DNA of 64,000 bases from CAMLFJ01 sp035524955 (GCA_035524955.1 DATLFG010000006.1:1-64000), one strand, 5' to 3'. Positions 8,226 through 16,491 are shown, counted from the first letter of the stretch. A program made the numbers and translations. The notes: a model not told the origin generated them from the letters alone.

Positions 8226-8744
8226 ATGAGCGTGATGACCTTGTCCGACTTCGTCCAACAGGTGACGCGCATCGCCGATTCCCCCGATGCTCCACAGCAG
8301 GTGGCGCCGATCCTGCGCGCGGCGCTGGCCAACCCCGTGCTCCTCGAGGCGCCGCACCGGGAGCCGGGGGCCGATCGCTATCGCCAGCATCTCCTCCACG
8401 TGGACGCGGCCGGGCGCTTCTCGGTGCTGGCGCTCGTGTGGGGGGCCGGACAGGCGACCCCGATTCACGATCACGTCGCGTGGTGCGTGGTCGGCGTCTA
8501 CGAGGGCCGGGAGCGCGAGATCACCTACGCGGCGCCGCCCGACGGATCGGGCGACGAGGTGATCCGGGCGGCCGTGCGGGAGTGCGCGGCCGGCGAGGTC
8601 GTGTGGCTCGCGCCGGAACGCCCGAACATCCACCGGGTCGAGAACGGTGGGGACTCCATCGCGATCTCGATCCACGTCTACGGCACCGACATCGCTCGCG
8701 CCGGCAACAGCATCCGGCGCGAGTACCGCGAAGCGGCGGGCTAG
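8226..8744 (+). CDS. Cysteine dioxygenase-like cupin protein
   Basis: A 172-residue cupin. The first metal-binding strand is TPIHDHVAWCVVGVYEG (HDH motif, with the conserved GVYEG turn), and a second histidine lies in NIHRVENGGDSIAISIHVYG. This matches the cysteine dioxygenase fold, in which three histidines bind Fe(II) and O2 oxidises a thiol to a sulfinate. Relatives act on 3-mercaptopropionate or other thiols, so the substrate is open. The gene converges on moeB with a 4-base overlap, placing two sulfur-chemistry genes tail to tail. No clear Shine-Dalgarno precedes the ATG. Confidence 0.75.
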   Translation: MSVMTLSDFVQQVTRIADSPDAPQQVAPILRAALANPVLLEAPHREPGADRYRQHLLHVDAAGRFSVLALVWGAGQATPIHDHVAWCVVGVYEGREREITYAAPPDGSGDEVIRAAVRECAAGEVVWLAPERPNIHRVENGGDSIAISIHVYGTDIARAGNSIRREYREAAG

Positions 8745-9976
8745 CCGGCCGTCTTCGCGGCCGGCCTGCCCGCGGGCGCGGGGGCGGAGGCCGCGTGGCC
8801 GTTGTCGCTCACCTCGCAGGCCGCGGCGTCGCCGCTGCGGTGGATCGAGAGATCGGTGATGGTCGGCTGCTCGCCGCAGAGCGGGCACTTGGGGTCGCGC
8901 CGGAGCTTGACCTCGCGGAAGCGCATGCCGAGCGCGTCGTAGGTCAGGAGCCGGCCGATCAGGGGCTCGCCGATGCCGAGCAGCACCTTGATGGCCTCGG
9001 TGGCCTGGATCACGCCGATGATGCCTGGGAGCACGCCCAGGACGCCGGCCTCGCTTCAGCTGGGGACGAGCCCCGGGGGCGGGGGCGTCGGGTAGAGGCA
9101 GCGGTAGCACGGGCCCTGGTTCGGGGCGAGCACGGTCGCCATGCCCTCGAACTGGAAGATCGAGCCGTGCACGTTGGTCTTGCCCGCGAGGTAGCAGGCG
9201 TCGTTCATCAGGTAGCGCGTGTCGAAGTTGTCCGAGCCGTCGATGACCAGGTCGTAATCCTTGATGATGTCCATCACGTTGTCGACGGTGATGCGCGTCG
9301 GCAGCGGAATCACGTTGACGTCCGGGTTCAGCGCCCGGAGCATCTCGGCGCCCGACTCGACCTTGGGTCGGCCCACGTTCGGGGTGGTGTGGAGGATCTG
9401 CCGCTGCAGGTTCGAGACGTCCACCACGTCGCCGTCCATCAGGCCCAGCGTGCCGACACCGGCCGCGGCCAGGTACAGCGCGGTCGGCGAGCCGAGCCCG
9501 CCCGCGCCGATCAGCAGCACCTTCGAGCGCAGCAGCTTGCGCTGGCCCTTCTCGCCTACCTGGCTCAGCAGGAAGTGCCGGCTGTAGCGCTGGATCTGCT
9601 CGGCGTTCATCGGGCGGTCCTTGGCGACCGGCAGGCCGGACTGCGCCCACTTCTGGAAGCCGCCCTGCAGGTTGGTCACGTTCTCGTAGCCGAGATCCTT
9701 GAGGACCTTGGCCGCGAGCATCGAGCGGAGGCCGCTCTGGCAGTAGAGCACGATGGGCGTCGCGGGATCCGCGGCCGCGCCGGCGATGCGGAATTCGAGG
9801 AAGCCGCGGCTGATATTGCTCGCGGGCTCGATGAAGCCGTCGCGGTACTCGTCCGGGTCACGGACGTCGATCAGGACGAGCGGCTCCCCGGCGTCGATCC
9901 GCTTCTTCACCTCGGCCGGCCCCTGTTCGGGCACCACCTGCCGGGCCTCGGCCAGCATCTCCTTCAGCGTCTTCAT
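8741..9976 (-). CDS. moeB: Rhodanese-MoeB/ThiF adenylyltransferase with in-frame UGA (putative selenoprotein)
   Basis: Read through one UGA, the gene encodes 411 residues. Residues 20-120 form a rhodanese domain whose loop CQSGLRS carries the persulfide cysteine C79. Residues 123-411 form a MoeB-type E1-like domain with the ATP loop GAGGLGS (157-163), DGSDNFDTR and a zinc site of C290/C293 (CYRC) and C364/C367 (CPLC). MoeB adenylates the C-terminus of MoaD- or ThiS-like sulfur carriers; the rhodanese supplies sulfur. Codon 307, at 9058-9056, is TGA exactly where the family has Cys in PS-C-xEAGVLG. Both halves are otherwise intact and in the same frame, and a SECIS-like hairpin follows. I infer selenocysteine insertion; the alternatives are a nonsense mutation or an assembly error. 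The ATG at 9976 follows AGGAG. Confidence 0.8.
9014..9049 (-). promoter_or_regulatory. Candidate bacterial SECIS hairpin in moeB mRNA
   Basis: Starting 7 nt after the UGA the mRNA can fold as GCCG, a 4/6-nt internal loop, CCUGGG, a 6-nt apical loop CGUGCU, CCCAGG and CGGC. The apical loop begins 21 nt after UGA and has G at its second position followed by U; an unpaired U sits just below the 6-bp upper stem. Bacterial SECIS elements need a G within the first two loop bases about 16-37 nt from the UGA and often a bulged U. The fit is good, but GC-rich coding DNA forms hairpins easily. Confidence 0.5.
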
Positions 9977-10085
9977 TGCCGGCTCCTGGAAGAAACCTGC
10001 TGCCATTTCGGTGGGTTCATATTACCACCTAATCCGGTCGGATCTAGCGAAGCCCCTTGGGTCTCTACTTGAGGCAGGCCAAGAC

Positions 10086-10094
10086 TGCTATAAT
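10086..10094 (+). promoter_or_regulatory. Extended -10 promoter for the rml cluster
   Basis: TGCTATAAT is a perfect extended -10 (TGn plus consensus TATAAT), with a poor -35 (TTGAGG at 10069-10074, 14-base spacer). The rmlA ATG is at 10105, so transcription starting near 10101 would leave only about four untranslated bases. No Shine-Dalgarno is present. Confidence 0.75.
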
Positions 10095-10104
10095 TGGCCG
10101 CCAA

Positions 10105-11166
10105 ATGAAAGGGTTAATCCTCTCCGGCGGCCGGGGCACGCGCCTGCGCCCGATCACGTTCACCTCGGCCAAGCAGCTCGTGCCGGTGGCCAACAAGCCC
10201 ATCCTCTTCTACGGCATCGAGGCCCTGGCCGCTTCGGGGATCCGCGAGATCGGGATCGTGGTCGGCGACACCAAGCAGGAGATCCGCGAGGCGGTCGGCG
10301 ACGGCAGCCGGTTCGGCGTCTCGGTCAGCTATATCGAGCAGGAGGCACCGCTGGGCCTCGCCCACGCTGTCCTCGTCTCGGAGCCATTCCTGGGCAGCGA
10401 TCCGTTCTGCATGTACCTCGGCGACAACCTGATCCGCGAGCGGCTCGAGCCGCTGGTCACGCGCTTCCGCGACGAGAAGCCCAACTGCCAGATCCTGCTT
10501 GCCGCCGTGCCCGACCCGACCCAGTTCGGCGTCGCGGTGCTGAAGGACGGGCAGGTGGTGCGGCTGGTGGAGAAGCCGAAGGACCCACCGTCCAACCTGG
10601 GGCTGGTCGGCGTCTACATGTTCGACGCGACGGTCTTCAAGGCGGTGAAGGCCATCAAGCCGTCGGCGCGCGGCGAGCTCGAGATCACCGACGCGATCCA
10701 GTGGCTGATCGACCAGGGCTACATCGTGCGGCCCCACGTCATCGAAGGCTGGTGGAAGGACACCGGCAAGCTCGAGGACATGCTCGAGGCCAACCGGATC
10801 ATCCTCGACACGCTGCTGCCCCGCACCGACGGGACCGTGGAGGACAGCGAGATCGTCGGCCGCGTGGTGATCGAGGCGGGAGCGCGCGTCATCAAGAGCA
10901 CGGTGCGGGGCCCGGCGATCATCGGCCGCGACGCGGTCATCGAGGGCGCCTACGTGGGGCCCTTCACCTCGATCGGCGACCGCGTGGTGCTGCGCGCCAG
11001 CGAGGTGGAGCACTCCATCATCCTGGAGGGCGCGAGCGTGACCGACGTCGGGGGGCGCATCGAGTCGAGCCTGATCGGGCGCAACGTGTCCATCTACCGG
11101 ACCGCGTCCAAGCCGCGCTCCTTCAACTTCATGCTGGGCGATCGCAGCGAGGTGGGGCTGATCTGA
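10105..11166 (+). CDS. rmlA: Glucose-1-phosphate thymidylyltransferase, long form
   Basis: A 353-residue nucleotidyltransferase that makes dTDP-glucose from dTTP and glucose-1-phosphate. The signature GGRGTRLRP spans residues 8-16, followed by SAKQLVPVANKP. From about residue 245 the sequence becomes hexapeptide-like (IIGRDAVIEGAYVG, IGDRVVL), giving the left-handed beta-helix tail that marks the long RmlA form and distinguishes it from the short 290-residue enzymes. The start ATG is at 10105 (MKGLILSGG); an upstream ATG at 10057 would add 16 residues across the promoter. Its stop overlaps the rmlC-like start (TGATG). Together with rmlB this feeds deoxysugar synthesis for surface polysaccharides. 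Confidence 0.92.
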   Translation: MKGLILSGGRGTRLRPITFTSAKQLVPVANKPILFYGIEALAASGIREIGIVVGDTKQEIREAVGDGSRFGVSVSYIEQEAPLGLAHAVLVSEPFLGSDPFCMYLGDNLIRERLEPLVTRFRDEKPNCQILLAAVPDPTQFGVAVLKDGQVVRLVEKPKDPPSNLGLVGVYMFDATVFKAVKAIKPSARGELEITDAIQWLIDQGYIVRPHVIEGWWKDTGKLEDMLEANRIILDTLLPRTDGTVEDSEIVGRVVIEAGARVIKSTVRGPAIIGRDAVIEGAYVGPFTSIGDRVVLRASEVEHSIILEGASVTDVGGRIESSLIGRNVSIYRTASKPRSFNFMLGDRSEVGLI

Positions 11167-11720
11167 TGGCCTCCCGGGACCCGATCGAGCTGAGCGACGC
11201 GGCCAAGCGCGCCTTCGCGCTGCAGAGCTATGGCCCCGCCTCCGAGATCGACGGGGTCCAGCTGGTGGAGCTCAAGCGGTTCACCGACGACGGCGGCTCC
11301 TTCATGGAGCTGGCCCGCCTGCAGCAGGGCGTGCCGGCGGCGCTGCCCGGCTTCGAGTGCCGGCAGGTCAACTACAGCGAGATGGATCCGGGCGTGATCA
11401 AGGCCTTTCACCTGCATCGCCGGCAGACCGATGTGTGGTTCGTGCCGCCCGACGACAAGATGCTCGTGGTCCTGCTGGACGTCCGGGCCCACTCCCGGAG
11501 TCACGGGGCCCAGCGCCGGATCGTGCTGGGCGACGGCCAGTCGCGCCTGCTGCGGATCCCGCCCGGGGTCGCGCACGGGGTCAAGAACCTCGCGGCGTCC
11601 CGCGGCCGCATCATCTACCTCGTGGACGTGCAGTTCTCGCCGGATCCCGATCAGACCGAGGAGGGGCGGCTGCCCTGGGACTTCGCCGGGGCCGACATCT
11701 GGAACGTCACGCGGGGATAG
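11166..11720 (+). CDS. dTDP-4-dehydrorhamnose 3,5-epimerase-like protein
   Basis: A 184-residue cupin of the RmlC type. The stretch VIKAFHLHRRQTDVW contains the residue equivalent to the catalytic histidine (H82), and the segment RIPPGVAHGVKNLA is the typical C-terminal cupin strand. RmlC inverts C3 and C5 of dTDP-4-keto-6-deoxyglucose. The N-terminal half is divergent from canonical RmlC, so a related 3- or 5-epimerase, or an isomerase making another deoxysugar, is possible. It overlaps rmlA by one base and precedes rmlB by one base, so all three are translated as a unit. No rmlD reductase is present nearby. Confidence 0.82.
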   Translation: MASRDPIELSDAAKRAFALQSYGPASEIDGVQLVELKRFTDDGGSFMELARLQQGVPAALPGFECRQVNYSEMDPGVIKAFHLHRRQTDVWFVPPDDKMLVVLLDVRAHSRSHGAQRRIVLGDGQSRLLRIPPGVAHGVKNLAASRGRIIYLVDVQFSPDPDQTEEGRLPWDFAGADIWNVTRG

Positions 11721-11721
11721 C

Positions 11722-12720
11722 ATGAAGATCCTCGTCACCGGCGGCGCCGGCTTCATCGGCTCCAACTTCGTCCGCCACGTCCTGACGAGCCATCCTGGCG
11801 ACGCGGTCGTCAATCTCGACAAGCTCACCTACGCGGGCAACCCCGAGAACCTCCGCGACGTCGAGGCCGATTCCCGCTACCGCTTCGTGAAGGGCGACAT
11901 CTGCGACGGGGCGGCGGTCCGCGAGGCGATGGGTGGGGTGGACGCGGTCGTGCATTTCGCGGCCGAGACCCACGTGGACCGCTCGAACCTGGGGGCCGAC
12001 GACTTCCTCCGCACCAACGTGACCGGGACCTTCACGCTGCTGGAGGCCGCGCGCGAGCTCCGGATCGGCCGCTTCCTCGCGGTGAGCACGGACGAGGTCT
12101 ACGGAAGCATCGCGGAGGGCGCGGCCCGCGAGGGCGACGCGCTGAACCCGTCGAATCCCTACTCGGCCTCGAAGGCGGCGGCCGATCTCCTGGCTCGCGC
12201 CTACTGGATCACCCACCGGGTGCCGGTGCTCATCACCCGCAGCAGCAACAACTTCGGGCCCTACCAGTATCCGGAGAAGGTCATTCCGCTGTTCGTGACC
12301 AACGCGATCGAGGACCGGGCGCTGCCGCTCTACGGCGACGGCCGCAACGTGCGGGACTGGCTCTACGTGCTGGACAACTGCGCGGCGATCGACCTCGTGC
12401 TGCGCCGGGGCGCGGACGGCGAGATCTACAACGTCGGCGGCGCCGCGGAAGTGCAGAACGTGACCCTCACGCGCCGGATCCTGAGCCTGCTCGGCAAGCC
12501 GGAGAGCCTCATCACGCCGGTGGCCGACCGGCCCGGGCACGATCGCCGCTACGCGCTGGACTCCGGCAAGGTCCGCGCGCTCGGCTGGGCACCCGCCACG
12601 AGCTTCGAGGACGCGCTGGCCGCGACCGTGGAGTGGTACCGCGCGCACGAGGCGTGGTGGAAGCCCATCAAGTCGGGCGCCTTCCAGCAGTACTACCGGA
12701 CGCAGTACACCGCGAGGTAA
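11722..12720 (+). CDS. rmlB: dTDP-glucose 4,6-dehydratase
   Basis: A 332-residue extended short-chain dehydrogenase. The NAD-binding GGAGFIG is at residues 7-13, the dehydratase-specific T123-D124-E125 triad lies in STDEVYGS, and the YxxxK pair is Y147/K151 in NPYSASKAA. It oxidises C4 of dTDP-glucose, removes water across C5-C6 and reduces C6, giving dTDP-4-keto-6-deoxyglucose. It completes a compact rmlA-rmlC-like-rmlB operon and is followed after 5 bases by an HtrA-like gene. Length and motifs are canonical. Confidence 0.94.
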   Translation: MKILVTGGAGFIGSNFVRHVLTSHPGDAVVNLDKLTYAGNPENLRDVEADSRYRFVKGDICDGAAVREAMGGVDAVVHFAAETHVDRSNLGADDFLRTNVTGTFTLLEAARELRIGRFLAVSTDEVYGSIAEGAAREGDALNPSNPYSASKAAADLLARAYWITHRVPVLITRSSNNFGPYQYPEKVIPLFVTNAIEDRALPLYGDGRNVRDWLYVLDNCAAIDLVLRRGADGEIYNVGGAAEVQNVTLTRRILSLLGKPESLITPVADRPGHDRRYALDSGKVRALGWAPATSFEDALAATVEWYRAHEAWWKPIKSGAFQQYYRTQYTAR

Positions 12721-12725
12721 CCGTC

Positions 12726-13748
12726 ATGCCGCGCGCGTCGACCCGCTGGGCCGCCGTCGCCCTCCTGGGCCTGGCCCTCCCGGCGGCGGCCGCGCCCCGC
12801 GACGCCGAGCGCCGGCTCGATCCCCGCGATGTCTCCCCGTTGCCCTCCCAGATCCGCCGCGTCGCGCCCGCGCTGGTGGGCATCCGCGTGCAGGTTCCGC
12901 GCGACCGGCCGTCGGCGGCCACGCTCGGCGTCGAGCGGTGGGGCAGCGGCGTCATCTTCGACGCCGACCAGGGCTACCTGCTCACCGTGAGCTATGTGCT
13001 GCTCGACGCCGCGCGCATCGAGGTTTCGCTCCGCGACGGCCGCAAGGTGCCCGCCCGGCTCGTGGGGCTCGATCTCGAGGTCGGGGTCGGCGTGGCCCGG
13101 CTCGAGGGACGCGGTCCGTGGCCGGCCGCCGGCCTGGGGGATTCGACCGCGGTGGCGGCCGGAGAGCCCACCGGGACGGTGGGCGTGTCGGACGACGGCG
13201 ACCTGGTGGCCACCCCGAGCCGCGTCCAGGCGGTGCGGCCGTTCGCCGCCGCGTGGGAGTACATGCTGGACCGCGCCTTCATCGTGACCCCGTACAATGC
13301 CGCCTTCGGCGGCGCCGCGCTCGTCGACGCCGCGGGCCGCGTGATCGGCGTGACCTCGCTGCGCCTGGGGGAGGCGCCCCACGTCAACCTGGCCATCCCG
13401 ATCGAGAAGTTCCTGGCCGGCAAGGACGAGCTGCTGGCGCGGGGCCGCGTCACGAGCCGGCCGCCGCGGCCCTGGCTCGGTCTCTACGCGGAGTCGGTGG
13501 CCGGCGGGGTGGTGGTGGCCGGCATGTCGCCGCTCGGCCCGGCGCGGGCGGCGGGTCTGCGGGCGGGCGACGTGATCCTCCAGCTCAACGGGCGGCAGGT
13601 GGCGAGCCGCGAGGAGTTCTACCGCGCGCTCTGGCAGGCGCCGATGGACGAGGACGTGCGGGTGACCGTGCGCCGCGGGGGCGGGACGGAGGCCATCGCG
13701 GTGCGGCCGATGGACCGCTACCGTTTCTATCGGACCTCCGACAAGTAG
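12726..13748 (+). CDS. HtrA/DegP-like trypsin-fold PDZ protein without catalytic triad
   Basis: A 340-residue exported protein: a signal peptide (residues 1-22), a chymotrypsin-like domain (about 40-230) and a PDZ domain (about 245-335, with GPARAAGLRAGDVILQLNG). The fold is clear from GSGVIFDADQGYLLTVSYVLL and FGGAALVDAAGRVIGVTS. However, the three catalytic positions of HtrA are replaced: His by Y90, Asp by G120 and the nucleophile Ser by F194. So it is very unlikely to be a protease; it may bind peptides or misfolded periplasmic proteins or scaffold a partner. It is the fourth gene of the rml operon, 5 bases after rmlB. Confidence 0.85.
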   Translation: MPRASTRWAAVALLGLALPAAAAPRDAERRLDPRDVSPLPSQIRRVAPALVGIRVQVPRDRPSAATLGVERWGSGVIFDADQGYLLTVSYVLLDAARIEVSLRDGRKVPARLVGLDLEVGVGVARLEGRGPWPAAGLGDSTAVAAGEPTGTVGVSDDGDLVATPSRVQAVRPFAAAWEYMLDRAFIVTPYNAAFGGAALVDAAGRVIGVTSLRLGEAPHVNLAIPIEKFLAGKDELLARGRVTSRPPRPWLGLYAESVAGGVVVAGMSPLGPARAAGLRAGDVILQLNGRQVASREEFYRALWQAPMDEDVRVTVRRGGGTEAIAVRPMDRYRFYRTSDK

Positions 13749-13750
13749 GT

Positions 13751-13756
13751 TAGGCT
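13751..13756 (+). promoter_or_regulatory. -10-like TAGGCT immediately before the HD gene
   Basis: TAGGCT ends 7 bases before the ATG at 13763, so an mRNA from here would start at or next to the start codon. The same hexamer is the -10 of the better-supported promoters at 23714 and 24586. No convincing -35 is seen. Confidence 0.4.
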
Positions 13757-13762
13757 CTAGCC

Positions 13763-15166
13763 ATGAAGGGCGTCGACACCTATCAGGGTCGCGGTCTCAT
13801 CGCCGACCCCATTCACCAGTACATCCTCTACACCCGGCCCGACGGGATGCCCGGGGAGGCCACCGAGCAGGACCTCATCGACTCGGCCTGGATGCAGCGC
13901 CTGCGGCGGGTGCCGCAGCTGCAGTCCGCGCGCTGGGTGTTCCCGGCCGCCGAGCACAGCCGGTTCCAGCACTCGCTGGGCGCGATGCACCTGGCCGGGC
14001 GCTTCGCCCAGCAGCTCCACGCCTCGCTCAAGGCCGAGTTCTCCGACGCCCCGTCCGCGCCGCTCTTCGAGGAGCTGCTCCGCGTGGCGGGCCTGCTCCA
14101 CGACGTGGGCCACGGCCCCTTCGGCCACTTCTTCGACGACAACTTCCTGGCCGACTTCGACCTCACCCACGAGAAAGTGGGGCAACGCATCATCAGAGAA
14201 GAGCTGGGCGAGCTGATCCGCGGGCTCGGGCGCAGCCCCTCGGGGCCCTTCGAGAGCGGCGAGCGCATCGACCCCGAGTGGATCTGCTACCTGATGGGCA
14301 AGAGCTACACCTTCCCCACCGCCGAGCACCCGCGCTGGCTCGCGCATCTGAAGCCGCTGCTCTCGGGCATCTATACCGCCGACAACATGGACTACGTGCT
14401 GCGCGACTCCTACATGTGCGGGGTCGCGGTGGGGCCGATCGACATCGAGCGCATCATGTACTACTCCTTCTTCAGCGAGCGGGGGCTCACGCTCGACCGC
14501 GGCGGCATCCAGGCGTTCATCATGTTCCTGAACGCGCGGTTCTACCTCTACACCAACGTCTACTACCACCGGACCACGCGCGGCATCGACCTGCACCTCA
14601 AGGATATCTTCCGCGACACCATGCGGCTGATCTTCCCCCACGACCTCAACAAGGAGCTCCAGCCGTATCTCAACGTGACGGAGTGGACGCTGCTCGAGGA
14701 GGTCGCGCGCTGGGAGCACGCGGAGGACGGGGAGCGCCGGGACCTCGGCCGGGAGTGGCGCCAGATCCTCGACCGCCGCCTCAAGTGGCGGATGTCCCAC
14801 GAGGTGGTCCTCGATCTCTTCGAGCCGCGGCGCGGGCAGAGCTTCATGAAGGTCGAGGAGGTCGAGCAGCGGGTGAAGGATCTGCTGCCGCCCGGGCTCC
14901 GCAACTTCCCGTTCAAGATCGACATGGCCCAGCAGGACCCGCGCCCGCTGAACCCGATCGGCATGAAGGACCGGCAGATCTACGTCTACGACGCGGCGGA
15001 CCGCAGCGTCTCCGCGGAGCCGCTCAAGGAGCTGCTGAAGTACCTGCCCGGCAAGGTCGCCCAGTGCCGCATCTTCGCGATGAGCCACGAGCACGATCAG
15101 CAGCTCGCCCGCGCGCTGAACGAGGCGCTCGGCGAGGACCGGCCCGCCCACCCCACCAACCTCTGA
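13763..15166 (+). CDS. HD-domain phosphohydrolase (dNTPase-like)
   Basis: A 467-residue cytosolic HD-superfamily protein. The metal ligands are visible: H70 in EHSRFQHSLGAM, H113-D114 in LLHDVGHGPFGH (with the H117 and H122 repeats typical of SAMHD1/dGTPase relatives), and a downstream DNMDYVLRD segment bearing the last Asp. This branch hydrolyses dNTPs or other phosphoesters; the substrate is unknown. It lies 14 bases after the HtrA-like gene and 22 before gcdH. A TAGGCT hexamer 7 bases before the ATG suggests a leaderless start. Confidence 0.85.
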   Translation: MKGVDTYQGRGLIADPIHQYILYTRPDGMPGEATEQDLIDSAWMQRLRRVPQLQSARWVFPAAEHSRFQHSLGAMHLAGRFAQQLHASLKAEFSDAPSAPLFEELLRVAGLLHDVGHGPFGHFFDDNFLADFDLTHEKVGQRIIREELGELIRGLGRSPSGPFESGERIDPEWICYLMGKSYTFPTAEHPRWLAHLKPLLSGIYTADNMDYVLRDSYMCGVAVGPIDIERIMYYSFFSERGLTLDRGGIQAFIMFLNARFYLYTNVYYHRTTRGIDLHLKDIFRDTMRLIFPHDLNKELQPYLNVTEWTLLEEVARWEHAEDGERRDLGREWRQILDRRLKWRMSHEVVLDLFEPRRGQSFMKVEEVEQRVKDLLPPGLRNFPFKIDMAQQDPRPLNPIGMKDRQIYVYDAADRSVSAEPLKELLKYLPGKVAQCRIFAMSHEHDQQLARALNEALGEDRPAHPTNL

Positions 15167-15188
15167 CCCGCTCGAGAAGGACAGGCGT

Positions 15189-16361
15189 ATGGAACAGTTC
15201 CGCGGCGTGGACTACTACGGCTTCGACGAGCTCCTGACCGAAGAGCAGCGGATGATGCGCGACGCCGTGCGCGACTGGGTGGAGGCGAAGTTCCTCCCCC
15301 TGGTGAGCCAGCACCACCGCGACGGTACCTTCCCGCTGGAGCTCGCCCGGGACCTGGGCGAGATGGGGGTGTTCGGCGCCACCCTCAAGGGCTACGGCTG
15401 CGCCGGCCTCGACAACGTGGCGTACGGGCTCATCATGCAGGAGCTGGAGCGCGGCGACTCGGGCCTCCGCTCCTTCGCCTCGGTGCAGAGTGGCCTCGTC
15501 ATGTACCCGATCCACAGCTACGGCTCCGACGCGCAGAAGGAACGATGGCTCCCCCGGCTTCAGTCGGGCGCCGCGCTCGGCTGCTTCGGCCTCACCGAGC
15601 CCGACCACGGCTCCGATCCCGGCGGGATGAAGACGCGCGCGCTCCGGAAGGGCAACGAGTACGTGCTCAACGGCACCAAGCTCTGGATCACCAACGGCTC
15701 GGTGGCCGACGTGGCGGTGGTCTGGGCCAAGGGCGACGACGGGGAGATCGGCGGCTACCTCGTCGAGAAGGGCACGCCCGGCTACAGCACGCTGGACATC
15801 CACGGGAAGTTCTCGATGCGGGCGTCCATCACCTCCGAGCTGGCCTTCGCGGACTGCCGCATCCCGCTGGAGAGCAAGCTGCCCGGGGTGAAGGGGCTCA
15901 AGGGGCCGCTCTCCTGCCTCTCCCAGGCCCGGTACGGGATCGCGTGGGGCGCCATCGGCGCCGCGATGGCCTGCTACGACTGGGCGCTGCAGTATTCCCG
16001 GCAGCGCATCCAGTTCGACAAGCCGATCGGCTCGTTCCAGCTCGTGCAGCAGAAGCTCGTGTGGATGATCACCGAGATCACCAAGGCCCAGCTGCTGTGC
16101 CTCCGGCTCGGTCAGTTGAAGGACGCGGGCCGCGTGCGGCCGCAGCAGATCTCGATGGCCAAGATGAACAACGTGCAGATGGCGCTCGACGGCGCGCGGC
16201 TCGCGCGCGACATCCTGGGCGCGGCCGGCATCGTGGACGAGCACCCGATCATCCGCCACATGATGAATCTGGAGACGGTGAATACCTACGAGGGCACCCA
16301 CGACATCCACACCCTGATCGTCGGCCGCGACATCACGGGCCTCGACGCCTTCGGGATCTGA
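15189..16361 (+). CDS. gcdH: Glutaryl-CoA dehydrogenase-type acyl-CoA dehydrogenase
   Basis: A 390-residue FAD enzyme. It has GCFGLTEPDHGSDPGGM and KLWITNGSVADVAVVWAK around FAD, RYGIAWGAIGAAM, and the catalytic base E368 in NTYEGTHDIHTLI. This pattern is that of glutaryl-CoA dehydrogenase, which oxidises and decarboxylates glutaryl-CoA to crotonyl-CoA in lysine, tryptophan and aromatic breakdown. Some anaerobe relatives do not decarboxylate. An AAGGAC site precedes the ATG by about 7 bases. It is followed by a large REP-like palindrome rather than by another pathway gene. Confidence 0.88.
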   Translation: MEQFRGVDYYGFDELLTEEQRMMRDAVRDWVEAKFLPLVSQHHRDGTFPLELARDLGEMGVFGATLKGYGCAGLDNVAYGLIMQELERGDSGLRSFASVQSGLVMYPIHSYGSDAQKERWLPRLQSGAALGCFGLTEPDHGSDPGGMKTRALRKGNEYVLNGTKLWITNGSVADVAVVWAKGDDGEIGGYLVEKGTPGYSTLDIHGKFSMRASITSELAFADCRIPLESKLPGVKGLKGPLSCLSQARYGIAWGAIGAAMACYDWALQYSRQRIQFDKPIGSFQLVQQKLVWMITEITKAQLLCLRLGQLKDAGRVRPQQISMAKMNNVQMALDGARLARDILGAAGIVDEHPIIRHMMNLETVNTYEGTHDIHTLIVGRDITGLDAFGI

Positions 16362-16384
16362 TCTAGCCCCCTCACCCGGCCGAG

Positions 16385-16467
16385 CCCCTCACCCTGCCCT
16401 CTCCCCGTCGGGGAGAGGGTGCACACGCGACTCCCTCTCCCCGACGGGGAGAGGGCAGGGTGAGGGG
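16385..16467. repeat. REP-like nested palindrome, 35-bp arms
   Basis: The 35-base arm at 16385-16419 is repeated as its exact reverse complement at 16433-16467 with a 13-base spacer. Each arm itself contains a smaller palindrome (CCCTCTCCCCG-T-CGGGGAGAGGG). Related CCCTCACCC..CCCTCTCCCC..GGGGAGAGGG elements occur at 26085-26120 and 37019-37037, so this is a dispersed family. It sits between gcdH and an MFS gene and could stop transcription or protect mRNA ends. Confidence 0.9.
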
Positions 16468-16491
16468 CGGGGGTGAGGGGCGCGGCTGGTG

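Noticed and set aside
7898..10072. A 724-codon plus-strand frame across the tRNA scar and moeB
   Set aside because: It is antisense to moeB, full of His/Asp/Arg repeats, and crosses the tRNA fragment.
13757..15151. A 464-codon minus-strand frame over the HD gene
   Set aside because: The sense strand has the HD motifs; the antisense translation is Leu/Glu/Arg low complexity.
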